Of a DNA stretch of 64,000 nucleotides, positions 1 through 8,325 are shown in pieces (the stretch's first letter is position 1; each line of letters opens with the position of its first letter). The stretch covers positions 15,149 through 79,148 of the forward strand of contig CAZGAO010000011.1 in NCBI GenBank assembly GCA_964523795.1, read 5' to 3'. The notes under the pieces are model-generated. The model saw only the letters and a program-made list of their open reading frames with translations, was not told the DNA's origin and made no database searches. The translations under genes and the position numbers were made by a program. Source of the stretch: SABY01 sp964523795 (GTDB taxonomy: Bacteria; Bacteroidota; Bacteroidia; Bacteroidales; 4484-276).

Positions 1-564
1 ACGAAAATACTAGCAGGATATGGAAAGGAAGCCGTTGCAGCCTTCGGCGTTGCCACCCGGGTCGAAATGTTTGCTTTGATGGTGGTTGGATCCCTGGGCT
101 CAGTACTTATTATTTTTGTAGGGCAAAATCTTAGCAGGAAAAAATTCCGGCGTATCCATCAGGCCTTAAGCCTTGCATTAAAGTTTTCGATGATTTGGGG
201 GGCGATAGTCTTTATTTTATTGGTGTTTTTTGGTTTGGCAATAGCCTCCGCTTTTACCAACGATGAAATTGTGATAGAAATATGCTATAAATATTTCCTT
301 ATCATCGGTGCCAGTTATGGATTTCAGGGACTTGTAATGCTGAGTACTTCAAGTTACAATGGCATCAACAAGCCCTACCCATCCACACTATTTTCGGTTG
401 TCCGAATGCTAATTCTTTACGTCCCCTTAGCCTGGGCAGGCTCTAAAATTTTTGGGATAAATGGCATTTTCTGGGCAGGATTAATTGCAAATGTAGTTGT
501 TGGATTTATCTCTTATAAATATCTTTTCAGAACGATCAAGAAGATGGAATCGGAAACTAACTGA
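1..564 (+). CDS. MATE family efflux transporter, 3' part only
   Basis: This is the C-terminal 187 residues of a multidrug and toxin extrusion (MATE) inner-membrane antiporter; the reading frame is open from base 1, so the gene starts outside the window. The segment AAFGVATRVEMFALM is typical of the start of the second six-helix bundle, and four to five hydrophobic helices follow, with a short basic tail (RTIKKMESETN). MATE proteins usually exceed 440 residues, so rather less than half is present. Substrate cannot be told from this part. No gene follows on the same strand. Confidence 0.85.
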   Translation, partial: TKILAGYGKEAVAAFGVATRVEMFALMVVGSLGSVLIIFVGQNLSRKKFRRIHQALSLALKFSMIWGAIVFILLVFFGLAIASAFTNDEIVIEICYKYFLIIGASYGFQGLVMLSTSSYNGINKPYPSTLFSVVRMLILYVPLAWAGSKIFGINGIFWAGLIANVVVGFISYKYLFRTIKKMESETN

Positions 565-632
565 TTAGAATTTAGGTTTAGTAAGGTTTCGCAATAAACG
601 TTCGCGAATCATTTTTTTGTGATCTACCTCAT

Positions 633-1067
633 TTACTGTCGCGTTATTTTATTAATTTTTAGGATGAAATCTGTTTTTGCCTGGGTGTATGCTTCCCTGT
701 CGTTTTTATACCGCTTTGCCAACTCCAATTTCAAATCTTCGTAGGCTTTGGCAACTTTTGCATTTTCACGCAGATAATCTCTAAAATACAACTCAACCCA
801 ATCACCATTGTACCGAACATGGATATGAAAAGTCTGGCCTTTGAATACCCTGATGGGTATATCCTTTTACAAACAAGGCATGAGGTGGTGGGTTTTCCAA
901 TCGCTGGATGTACTGATAATTTAGAGATTCTAGTTTTTCGATAATGCTTTCGAGTATCAATTTGTCCGACACTTGTATCAGAATATCAATGCAGGGCTTG
1001 GCTTTCAAATTTGGGATTGCGGTACTTCCAATATGCTCAATGCTATGGATTTCGCCCTCGCTAAATA
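633..1067 (-). pseudogene. GrpB family (UPF0157) protein, frameshifted and 5'-truncated
   Basis: The family belongs to the nucleotidyltransferase fold. Reading from about 1065 downwards, one frame gives IEHIGSTAIPNLKAKPCIDIL, the family's signature, and runs to a stop at 802. The natural C-terminus continues in another frame (HVRYNGDWVELYFRDYL, then KRYKNDREAYTQAKTDF) and stops at 633-635. The frames join if one base is removed near 838-843, where CAAAGG is probably an expanded CAAGG. The first 25 or so residues are missing: the sequence changes into dispersed repeat copy A at 1066. The gene therefore has two lesions and is probably dead, unless the frameshift is a sequencing error. Confidence 0.8.
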
Positions 1068-1420
1068 GGGTCTGCTAAGAAATTCGTAACAACTTGTTAT
1101 TTATTCCATTACAAAAATAATGTTGTGCCTAAATGCACGGTTTTTTTGTACGATTATTCATAAAACCTTGCGTTTAATATTACGGTGCGCCTGCCCCGTT
1201 TTATTCGGGGCTGCACCTTTGTGCCACATGCTCGCCATTTACTACAAAGATTACGGTGCGCTTCACCTCCAAATTTCCTTATGGTTCAACCATACTTGGC
1301 ATGTACTACATTCAAAGCGGCAGAGCCGCGCAATCTTTGTAGAAAAAAAATACACGGATGTCGTAAGGTGCAACGCACCGGAATATTATTATTCTGAGTT
1401 TTTCAGCAAGCCCTACTTAT
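1066..1420. repeat. Dispersed MITE-like element, copy A
   Basis: About 355 bp, non-coding. Its left end (TAGGGTCTGCTAAGAAATTCG) and the reverse complement of its right end (AGGGCTTGCTGAAAAA) form imperfect terminal inverted repeats. Inside are nested inverted pieces: AATATTACGGTGC facing GCACCGGAATATT, and the hairpin GCGGCAGAGCCGC. Related copies lie at about 17228-17463, 56285-56702 and 59985-60160. It directly abuts the broken end of the GrpB gene. Two ORFs of 70-100 codons cross it but look like chance. Just beyond its right end a 28-codon minus-strand ORF (1423-1509) starts MEEIAASLFSDLNTDKDL; I do not recognise it. Confidence 0.8.
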
Positions 1421-1720
1421 AGCTACTCTTCAAAATCAATATCTGTAAATGCAGTCAAATCCTTGTCGGTATTTAAATCTGAAAATAGGCTGGCAGCAAT
1501 TTCTTCCATTATAGTTTTACCCTACTGATTCCTAATCGAATATAATGGTTTCTCAACTACATAAATCCTCTTGGAAATTGGTAATTGTTAAATTTCCTTT
1601 ATTAAATCATTCTTTTATTATAAAGAATTATTTAAACACCAAAATTAAGAATTTTTTCTTTCAGATTGATAACGATTACACGATTAACGACCCCCATCAA
1701 CCCAACTCCGGTACTCATAA

Positions 1721-2290
1721 TTACGCAGGCTTTGCCGCCGGGAAAAATACAAAATACAACCTTGCCCAGAGTGCCCCCACAAGACTGCCAAGCATGGCTC
1801 CGGCCAGGATGTCGCCGGGAAAATGCACACCCAAATAAACCCGCGAGTAGGCTACCAACGAAGCCCAGATAAGAATAAAAAGGGTAAAATAACGGAAGTG
1901 AGGTTTGAAGAAGGGAATAAGGAAAAATGCCAGCGAAAAAGCGTTGCCCGAATGCCCCGAAACAAAGCCGTACATGCCGCCGCAATGCCCGCGCACGGTG
2001 TGAACCAGTGCTTGCAGCGATTCATTGTGGCAGGGGCGCAATCGTTCGAAATAATGTTTTGTGAAATTGATAAGCTGATCGCTCGAAGCAATGGTCAAGG
2101 CAACGAAAAGCAGAATGAGCCAGCTACGCTTTTTATATTTTTTGATGATGAGCACGACAAAAATCAGATACAATGGTATCCAGATAAAACGGTCGCTGAC
2201 CCAATACATCACAACGTCGAAAAAATCGTTGTGCAAGCCGTTGAGAAAGAGAAACAGCTCGCTATCAATTTGTTTTAAAATATCTATCAA
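1721..2290 (-). CDS. PAP2 superfamily phosphatase (membrane)
   Basis: A 189-residue integral membrane phosphatase of the type-2 phosphatidic acid phosphatase superfamily, which includes undecaprenyl-diphosphate and lipid phosphatases. The three superfamily motifs are present: K78-HYFERLRP86, SGHSGN at 111-116, and SRVYLGVHFPGD at 149-160, with catalytic His113 and His156 and Asp160. Five or six hydrophobic helices surround them. It starts 15 bp after the obgE stop on the same strand and is probably co-transcribed with it. The exact lipid substrate cannot be told from sequence. Length is normal for the family. Confidence 0.88.
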   Translation of the reverse strand: MIDILKQIDSELFLFLNGLHNDFFDVVMYWVSDRFIWIPLYLIFVVLIIKKYKKRSWLILLFVALTIASSDQLINFTKHYFERLRPCHNESLQALVHTVRGHCGGMYGFVSGHSGNAFSLAFFLIPFFKPHFRYFTLFILIWASLVAYSRVYLGVHFPGDILAGAMLGSLVGALWARLYFVFFPAAKPA

Positions 2291-2305
2291 GATTCCGAAA
2301 AAGTT

Positions 2306-3298
2306 TTACTCATTTGACAGGGCATTCCAAATCATATCTTTCAGTTTTTGAATGCCTGACTCGGTAAACGATGAAATAAAAACATGCGGCAGCGCAGGCA
2401 GCTCTTTTTCTACTTCGCGTTTTAGCTCCTCGTCGAGCAGGTCGGACTTGGTGATGGCCAAAATCTTTTCCTTATCCAAAAGCTCGGGATTGTATTGTTT
2501 GAGTTCGTTGAGCAGGATTTGGTATTCCTCGCTAATATTTTTAGCATCGGCAGGCACCATAAAAAGCAGCAGGGAATTGCGCTCGATGTGGCGCAAAAAA
2601 CGAAGCCCGAGACCCTTACCTTCGTGCGCTCCTTCGATAATTCCTGGGATATCGGCCATAACGAAGGATTTGTGCTCGTAATAGCTCACAATACCCAGGT
2701 TGGGCTTTAGCGTAGTAAAGGGATAATCGGCGATGGCGGGCTTAGCTGCCGAAACCACCGAGAGCAGCGTGGACTTGCCGGCGTTGGGAAAACCTACCAG
2801 GCCAACATCGGCCAGCAGCTTTAGCTCAAACACTTTCCACATCTCCTGGCCTTCTTCGCCCGGCTGGGCAAATTTGGGTGCCTGCATCGTTGGCGATTTA
2901 AAAAAATCGTTACCCTTGCCACCTCGGCCACCCTGAACCAGGATTTTTTCTTCGCCGTGTTCGGTTATTTCAAAGTCGATTTCTCCACTTTCAAAATCGC
3001 GGGCTACCGTTCCCAGAGGTACTTCCAGGATGGCATCGCTACCACCGGCACCGGTACGCTGTTGCCCACTGCCCGCGCCTCCGTGTTCGGCCTTGATGTG
3101 CTTGGTATATTTCAGGTGCAGCAGTGTCCACAACTGGCGATTTCCACGCAAAATAACATGACCACCCCGGCCACCATCGCCGCCATCGGGACCACCCTTG
3201 GGCGTGCCTCGCGAACGATAAAAATGCGCCGAGCCGGAACCGCCGTCCCCCGATTGGCAATGAATCTTTACGTAATCAACAAAATTTGAATTTGACAT
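2306..3298 (-). CDS. obgE: GTPase ObgE/CgtA
   Basis: A 330-residue ribosome-associated essential GTPase. The N-terminal glycine-rich Obg fold is obvious (GDGGSGSAHF, GGPDGGDGGRGG, GGRGGKGND). The G domain follows, with G1 GFPNAGKS near 165-172, G2 region PFTTLKP, G3 DIPG and G4 TKSD. It acts in late assembly of the 50S subunit and in stress responses. The C-terminal OCT domain of some Obg proteins is absent, as is common. The PAP2 gene follows 15 bp downstream. The upstream gap to hpt holds heptamer repeats. Confidence 0.97.
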   Translation of the reverse strand: MSNSNFVDYVKIHCQSGDGGSGSAHFYRSRGTPKGGPDGGDGGRGGHVILRGNRQLWTLLHLKYTKHIKAEHGGAGSGQQRTGAGGSDAILEVPLGTVARDFESGEIDFEITEHGEEKILVQGGRGGKGNDFFKSPTMQAPKFAQPGEEGQEMWKVFELKLLADVGLVGFPNAGKSTLLSVVSAAKPAIADYPFTTLKPNLGIVSYYEHKSFVMADIPGIIEGAHEGKGLGLRFLRHIERNSLLLFMVPADAKNISEEYQILLNELKQYNPELLDKEKILAITKSDLLDEELKREVEKELPALPHVFISSFTESGIQKLKDMIWNALSNE

Positions 3299-3319
3299 GC
3301 TTGTGTTTTTATTTTAATA

Positions 3320-3480
3320 TCCAGTTGGCAGTTGGCAGTATTCAGTTGGCAGTTGGCAGTTGGCAGTCCCGAAAAAACAGAAATCTTCGATTTCATCTTT
3401 TTTCGTGGATGCTCGAAAAATTACGAAAATTGCAAATTTTCTATTTTTCGGCATCGGCAGTCGGCAGATTGCTTCCCTGC
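3320..3480. repeat. AGTTGGC heptamer tandem repeats plus conserved tail
   Basis: Positions 3323-3367 hold five or six copies of the heptamer AGTTGGC, interrupted once (AGTATTC). A tail of about 28 bp follows (CCGAAAAAACAGAAATCTTC and onward). Almost the same tail follows similar CAGTAGG-type heptamers at about 39040-39100, after glyS, so this is a dispersed composite repeat. The rest of the gap to 3540 shows no gene. Confidence 0.75.
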
Positions 3481-3544
3481 CTGACTGCATCATGCAGGCA
3501 GGGCTACGCTCGCAATGAACCATTAACAAATAACCATTAACTCC

Positions 3545-4081
3545 TTATGCCTTCAGTTTATAAATATCGGGGAGGTTTCGCCCCAGCCCATCATAATCCA
3601 GTCCATAGCCCACAATAAAATTGTTGGGAATCTTTAATCCTATGTAATCTATTTTGTAATCTTTCTGGAAAGCGTTGGGCTTAAAAAGCAGGGTGGCTAG
3701 TTTTACTTCTTTGGCTTCGAGCTTAATCAGCTTGGGCACCGTGTTAGCCATGGTGATGCCGGTATCGATAATATCTTCAACAATTACCACCGTACGGTCG
3801 TGCAGCACTTCATCGAGGCCAATAAGTTCTCGAACTACCGAGGTACTTTGTGTGCCCACATACGACGAAAGTTTAACGAATGATACCTCGCAATCGAAGT
3901 CGAAGTGCTTGAGCAAATCGGCGGCAAACATAAATGCACCATTGAGTACCACAAGAAATAGCGGTTTTTTATCTTTTAAATCTTTGCTCATGGTTTTGGC
4001 CATGGCATCGATATGTTTTTGAATTTCTTTTTGAGTAAGATAAATCCCGAAAGTCTTGTCGTGAAGTTTTACATCTTTCAT
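3545..4081 (-). CDS. hpt: Hypoxanthine phosphoribosyltransferase
   Basis: A 178-residue cytosolic purine salvage enzyme that transfers 5-phosphoribosyl from PRPP to hypoxanthine or guanine. The PRPP-binding loop VVIVEDIIDTG ends near residue 108, with the acidic pair E102-D103. The N-terminal LNGAF and the SSYVGTQST flexible-loop region also fit HPRT. Length is normal. It is divergent from purE and has its own -7 box. It fits with punA (7 kb) and adenine deaminase (36 kb) as purine salvage. Confidence 0.95.
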   Translation of the reverse strand: MKDVKLHDKTFGIYLTQKEIQKHIDAMAKTMSKDLKDKKPLFLVVLNGAFMFAADLLKHFDFDCEVSFVKLSSYVGTQSTSVVRELIGLDEVLHDRTVVIVEDIIDTGITMANTVPKLIKLEAKEVKLATLLFKPNAFQKDYKIDYIGLKIPNNFIVGYGLDYDGLGRNLPDIYKLKA

Positions 4082-4103
4082 AAATGCACATTTTAATATT
4101 TAT

Positions 4104-4155
4104 GCAAAGATAAAGCTAATTGATAAGCTCTGATTTGAAAGAAGTATTATTTTTG
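4104..4155. promoter_or_regulatory. Divergent hpt/purE promoter region
   Basis: Two Bacteroidota-type -7 boxes (TAnnTTTG) face away from each other: TATCTTTG on the minus strand (4104-4111), about 22 bp before the hpt start, and TATTTTTG on the plus strand (4148-4155), 28 bp before the purE start. A good -33 TTTG at 19-21 bp is not clear for either, so the assignment rests on the -7 boxes and their position. Confidence 0.5.
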
Positions 4156-4183
4156 CCTTCCACAAATATTAATTGAAAATCAA

Positions 4184-4687
4184 ATGAATCCAAAAGTAAG
4201 CATTATTATGGGCAGCACTTCCGATTTGCCGGTGATGGAAGGAGCAGCAAAAGTACTGAACGAATTAAAAGTACCTTTCGAGATGAATGCCCTCTCGGCA
4301 CACCGCACCCCCGAAAAGGTAGAGGCTTTTGCCAAGTCGGCACAAGGGCGTGGAGTAGATGTTATAATTGCCGGTGCCGGCATGGCCGCCCATCTGCCAG
4401 GCGTTATCGCCGCTATGACACCTATCCCCATTATCGGGGTGCCCATTAAGGCCAGCCTCGATGGCCTGGATTCCTTGCTGGCCATCGTGCAAATGCCTCC
4501 GGGCATTCCTGTGGCTACCGTGGCCATCAACGGGGCGCGCAATGCAGGAATTCTGGCAGCACAAATTCTGGCTGTGGCCGACAAAGTGCTTGCCCAACGT
4601 CTGATAGATTTTAAAGAAGACCTGAAAGGAAAAATAGTGAAGGCCAACGAAGAATTGTCGTCGGTAAGCTACGAATACAAAGTTTAA
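4184..4687 (+). CDS. purE: N5-carboxyaminoimidazole ribonucleotide mutase PurE
   Basis: A 167-residue class I PurE, which moves the carboxylate of N5-CAIR to C4 to give CAIR in de novo purine synthesis. It normally partners PurK, which is not in the window. Key motifs are IIMGSTSDLPVM (7-18) and SAHRTPE (38-44), with the catalytic His40, and then AGMAAHLPGV. Length is normal. It leads a likely operon with pyrE (37 bp downstream) and an SRPBCC gene. Confidence 0.96.
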   Translation: MNPKVSIIMGSTSDLPVMEGAAKVLNELKVPFEMNALSAHRTPEKVEAFAKSAQGRGVDVIIAGAGMAAHLPGVIAAMTPIPIIGVPIKASLDGLDSLLAIVQMPPGIPVATVAINGARNAGILAAQILAVADKVLAQRLIDFKEDLKGKIVKANEELSSVSYEYKV

Positions 4688-4724
4688 GAAAAAGATTGAA
4701 AGCCTTTAAAAAGCCCTCTTACTT

Positions 4725-5369
4725 ATGATAGTTAAAGAAGAAACAGCATTAAAAATGGCTGAGTTTTTATTGCGCATCAAAGCAATAAAGCTCAACATGA
4801 AAGAACCCTACACCTGGGCTTCAGGGTGGAAATCGCCGATTTACTGCGATAACCGGATTACGCTTGCTCATCCGATTATTCGTACCTACATCAGGCAGCA
4901 GTTTGTAAATATTATTACCGACGAAATTGGAGATATTGATACCGTTGTTGGTGTTGCTACTGCGGGCATTCCACACGGCATCATCGTTGCCCAGGATCTG
5001 GGGCTGCCTTTTGCTTACGTGCGCACTGCTGCCAAAGACCATGGTTTGAGCAACCGGATCGAGGGCATCGTTGAATCGGGGCAAAGTGTGGTGGTGATCG
5101 AAGATCTGGTTTCGACTGGCGGAAGCAGCCTGAGTGCGGTTAAGGCCATTCAGGAAAAGGGAGCTAATGTAAAGGCACTCTTGTCGATTTTTACCTATGG
5201 TTTCGATGTGGCTGACCAAAGATTTGCCGAAGCAAAATGTAAAGCCTTTGCGCTATCAAATTACCAACACCTGCTAAGCCAGGCCATAAGCGATGGTTAC
5301 ATCCTTGAAAAAGATTTAGAGGTGTTGAACTACTGGCGACAGGATCCTCAAAACTGGAAAGGGAAATAA
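4725..5369 (+). CDS. pyrE: Orotate phosphoribosyltransferase
   Basis: A 214-residue enzyme that forms orotidine 5'-monophosphate from orotate and PRPP in pyrimidine synthesis. The PRPP motif VVVIEDLVSTGGSS (122-135) and the orotate-side segment YTWASGWKSPIYCDNR (29-44) are both present. The active-site loop lysines lie in RTAAKDHG. It lies 37 bp after purE and 17 bp before an SRPBCC gene, so it is mid-operon. Confidence 0.96.
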   Translation: MIVKEETALKMAEFLLRIKAIKLNMKEPYTWASGWKSPIYCDNRITLAHPIIRTYIRQQFVNIITDEIGDIDTVVGVATAGIPHGIIVAQDLGLPFAYVRTAAKDHGLSNRIEGIVESGQSVVVIEDLVSTGGSSLSAVKAIQEKGANVKALLSIFTYGFDVADQRFAEAKCKAFALSNYQHLLSQAISDGYILEKDLEVLNYWRQDPQNWKGK

Positions 5370-5386
5370 GCCGAAACTTGTAATTT

Positions 5387-5788
5387 ATGAAAAGTATTAC
5401 TGCAAAACCATTGTTGTTTCAATCTGAAGTTTCCGCCTTTACGGGGTTTTTTGCTGATATGCAAAATTTCAAACAAATCATGCCCGAGCAAGTTGAAGAC
5501 TGGAGTGCCAGCGAACAATCGTGTACATTTTTTATCAAAAACCTGGGCAAGCTGGGGATGATGAAAGGAATCAATGAAGTGGGTTCCTATTTCTTTCCAT
5601 CGGATGAATCGTCACGGCTTAAGTTTACGCTTGTCTTTCATCTTCATCCTTCAGCCGGCAATGGCTTCGAGGGCTATTTCGAACTACAGGCCGATATGAA
5701 CCCCATGGTGGAAATGATGGCAAAACGGCCGCTTACAAATTTTGTTAGTATCTTAAGCGAAAATCTAAAATCCCTAATAGGTAATTAA
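5387..5788 (+). CDS. SRPBCC-like protein downstream of pyrE
   Basis: A 133-residue soluble protein. The pattern of an N-terminal beta hairpin, the helix FADMQNFKQIMPEQVEDW, a run of strands (SCTFFIKNLGKLGM, RLKFTLVFHLHP) and a long C-terminal helix suggests the START/SRPBCC ligand-binding fold. The fold is inferred from pattern and I see no catalytic motif. It starts 17 bp after pyrE and is almost certainly co-transcribed with it, but its link to nucleotide metabolism is unknown. Confidence 0.65.
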   Translation: MKSITAKPLLFQSEVSAFTGFFADMQNFKQIMPEQVEDWSASEQSCTFFIKNLGKLGMMKGINEVGSYFFPSDESSRLKFTLVFHLHPSAGNGFEGYFELQADMNPMVEMMAKRPLTNFVSILSENLKSLIGN

Positions 5789-5864
5789 TTTGGTCTGTTT
5801 TATTTATTAATTAAAAAATCAAAATCCCTGTGATTTATTAACGATATAAAAATTAGGAGTTAGG

Positions 5865-6938
5865 GTGAGAATATTTTTGTTTTTGTTGTATCCTTTCGCG
5901 CTTATTTACGGATTTGTAATGTGGTTGCGCAATACTTGCTACAAGTTGGGGATTTTTAAGTCCAGGCATTTTGATGTCCCGGTTATTTCGGTTGGCAATC
6001 TTAGCATGGGAGGTACCGGCAAAACGCCGCACATCGAAAGTTTGATCAGTTTGCTGGAGCGCGAATTCAAAATTGCTGTGATAAGCCGGGGCTACAAACG
6101 AAAAACTACGGGTTTCAGGATGGCGGACAAAAATTCGGAATCGCGCGATATTGGCGACGAACCCTTGCAGATAAAACAAAAGTACAACAAGGTAGTGGTA
6201 GCCGTGGATGCCAACAGGTGCAGAGGAATAGAAACAGTGATGCAGAAAAAGCCAAAAACCGACCTGATCCTGCTCGATGATGCCTTTCAGCATCGCGCGG
6301 TAAAACCGGGGCTTTCAATTTTGCTCACCGATTTTCATAAACTCTATGCCGAGGACTACCCTTTGCCCGTGGGTACGCTTCGCGAATTTCGCAGGGGTGC
6401 GCATCGCGCCGATATTATTGTTGTTACCAAAACAGCAAAAGTGCTTTCGCCTATCACCGTGCGGCGTATCGCAGGACTTATTAAAGCCAAAGCCCATCAA
6501 AAGCTCTATTTTTCGTACATCAGCTACGGAGATTTGGTACCGCTGCCCGGTCTCGATATCGCTTTGCCAAAGGGGAAAACAAGCTCGGCCTTACTCTTTT
6601 CCGGTATCGCAAATATGTATCCCCTGGTGGAACATGTAATTAAAATAACCAACCATCTGGATCAGTTAAAATTTAACGACCACCACCGCTATTCAAAAAG
6701 CGATTATCAAAAAATTAGAAAAACCTTCGAGAATATCTTTACCCAAAATAAGATTATCATCACCACCGAAAAGGATGCCATGCGCATAGCTATTCCTCAA
6801 ATTCCCGAAGAACTTAGGGGTTTGCCGATTTACTATATCCCTATCCAAACCAAGATACACAAAGAATTTAGAACAGATTTTAACAATCAAATAAAACAAT
6901 ATGTACGAGAAAATACAAGAGACCGTAGCATTCATTAA
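5865..6938 (+). CDS. lpxK: Tetraacyldisaccharide 4'-kinase LpxK
   Basis: A 357-residue inner-membrane-associated kinase that phosphorylates the 4' position of the lipid A disaccharide, giving lipid IVA. It has an N-terminal hydrophobic segment, a P-loop at 43-54 (VGNLSMGGTGKT) and the conserved DDAFQHR near residue 138. The start is GTG, chosen because AGGAGTTAGG precedes it directly. Its last 38 bp overlap the start of the next gene in another frame. Its presence shows the host makes lipopolysaccharide. Confidence 0.95.
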   Translation: MRIFLFLLYPFALIYGFVMWLRNTCYKLGIFKSRHFDVPVISVGNLSMGGTGKTPHIESLISLLEREFKIAVISRGYKRKTTGFRMADKNSESRDIGDEPLQIKQKYNKVVVAVDANRCRGIETVMQKKPKTDLILLDDAFQHRAVKPGLSILLTDFHKLYAEDYPLPVGTLREFRRGAHRADIIVVTKTAKVLSPITVRRIAGLIKAKAHQKLYFSYISYGDLVPLPGLDIALPKGKTSSALLFSGIANMYPLVEHVIKITNHLDQLKFNDHHRYSKSDYQKIRKTFENIFTQNKIIITTEKDAMRIAIPQIPEELRGLPIYYIPIQTKIHKEFRTDFNNQIKQYVRENTRDRSIH

Positions 6939-7719
6939 AGAAAAAACAAATTTTGAACCCCAAATAGGAATTGTTTTGGGCACCGGCCTGGGCAATTTTA
7001 TCAATCAGATAAAAATAGAACACAGCATAGCCTATGCTGATATTCCGCATTTTCCGGTTTCGACCGTCAAAGGACACCACGGAAGTTTGATACTGGGCAC
7101 CGTAAACGGAACAAGGGTGGCAGCACTCAAGGGACGCTTTCATTATTACGAAGGCTACACCATGCAGGAAGTAACTTTTCCTATCCGCGTGCTGAAGTTT
7201 TTGGGTATTCAACAACTGTTTTTGTCCAATGCCAGCGGTGGAACAAACATCGACTTCCAGGTGGGCGATATGATGATCATCGAAGACCACATCAACCTGA
7301 CCGGGCAAAACCCTTTGATTGGCAAAAACGATGAACGCTTTGGTCCGCGCTTCCCTGATATGAGTGAGGTTTACAGCAAAGAATTGATTGCCCTTGCCGG
7401 GAAGGTAGCCGCCGAGCAAAATTTAGAATACCGCGTTGGTGTTTACGCTGCGGTAACCGGCCCTAATTACGAAACCCCCGCCGAGTACAAATACATCCGC
7501 ACCATTGGTGCCGATGCCGTAGGTATGTCAACGGTGCCCGAGGCCATCGTTGCCCGCCATCTAAGTTTGCCCTGCTTTGCAGTTTCGGTAATTTCGGATT
7601 TGGGCGTGGAAGGCAAGATTGAATTCATCAGCCACGATGCCGTTATCGATGCTGCCAGCCATGTTGAGCCTAAAATGACCCAGCTTATTTTGGGGATGAT
7701 TGGGAGACTTTCCAGATAA
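6901..7719 (+). CDS. punA: Purine nucleoside phosphorylase (type I, trimeric)
   Basis: A 272-residue enzyme that cleaves inosine or guanosine with phosphate to base plus ribose 1-phosphate. Motifs are GTGLG (27-31), KGHHG (57-61), RFHYYEGY (79-86), the base-binding PNYETPAEY and GADAVGMSTVPEAIVARH. It overlaps lpxK by 38 bp and is followed by a strong terminator. A decayed copy of its last 70 or so codons plus 3' flank lies at 9103-9320. Confidence 0.95.
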   Translation: MYEKIQETVAFIKEKTNFEPQIGIVLGTGLGNFINQIKIEHSIAYADIPHFPVSTVKGHHGSLILGTVNGTRVAALKGRFHYYEGYTMQEVTFPIRVLKFLGIQQLFLSNASGGTNIDFQVGDMMIIEDHINLTGQNPLIGKNDERFGPRFPDMSEVYSKELIALAGKVAAEQNLEYRVGVYAAVTGPNYETPAEYKYIRTIGADAVGMSTVPEAIVARHLSLPCFAVSVISDLGVEGKIEFISHDAVIDAASHVEPKMTQLILGMIGRLSR

Positions 7720-7759
7720 TTTTGGGACTTTACAGTTAGCATTCGGGTGTGAAAGGGAG

Positions 7760-7806
7760 AGAGGCGGGATCGGGCGCAAAGTGTCCGATCCCGCCTCTTA
7801 TTTTTT
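7760..7806 (+). terminator. Strong intrinsic terminator after punA
   Basis: A 17-bp GC-rich stem with two mismatches (GAGGCGGGATCGG paired with CCGATCCCGCCTC, loop AAA) is followed by TTATTTTTT. It ends the lpxK-punA transcript and separates it from the convergent unknown genes. Confidence 0.9.
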
Positions 7807-7863
7807 GCAAAAAATCGTGTCATTCATTGTTTGAAAAAATGAAACAAAAAGAAATGTTTCGGT

Positions 7864-8256
7864 TTATAAAAACCACTCAGGGTCGATAAACCTGCTGATC
7901 TTTTCCCCATACGATTCCACTTGTTTTTTTTCGTTCACTTTAAAAGTAATTCTCTCACCAAATCTTCTTGAAATGATAATGTAACACTCCGTACAATTAT
8001 CATCTACCCTGATATACTTTGCCAGGGAATCTTTGTTTGAGATATTTAAACTTTTGTGACAAACAGGACAGAACAACTCAACAATTTCACCTTTTTCAAC
8101 AGTTATCGAAGCACTCAATTCGCTTGAATAATTTCCGATTTCTTCGTGCAATAAAATGAGGCCTACTTTTTTTGACTTTGTTTTGGCCGATAAAATGATG
8201 TTGTTTCCGGCATTGATTGCACCCCGGCAATGAGGGCATAAATATGTAACTTTCAT
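7864..8256 (-). CDS. Unknown protein with two zinc-ribbon CxxC pairs
   Basis: A 130-residue soluble protein that I do not recognise by name. It opens with a zinc-ribbon half (MKVTYLCPHCRGAINAG), has a second CPVC near residue 78, and a further CTEC near 102. The N-terminal CPHC and the central CPVC probably bind one zinc. The last third is strand-rich and ends in PEWFL. It lies 69 bp downstream of another unknown gene on the same strand, so the two are probably one transcript. The pair is bracketed by direct repeats of the 3' end of punA. Confidence 0.75.
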   Translation of the reverse strand: MKVTYLCPHCRGAINAGNNIILSAKTKSKKVGLILLHEEIGNYSSELSASITVEKGEIVELFCPVCHKSLNISNKDSLAKYIRVDDNCTECYIIISRRFGERITFKVNEKKQVESYGEKISRFIDPEWFL

Positions 8257-8325
8257 GATTATAAATATTTAATTTGTAATATCTTAGTTGATATGCTCAT
8301 ATTGTAAAACTTTTCCTTAAGTACA

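Noticed and set aside
1120..1422. ORFs of 70-100 codons inside the first dispersed repeat
   Set aside because: They cover hairpins, differ between copies and look like nothing known.
3323..3367. Heptamer repeats as a CRISPR array
   Set aside because: Units are seven bases, directly adjacent and without spacers; no cas genes lie in the window.
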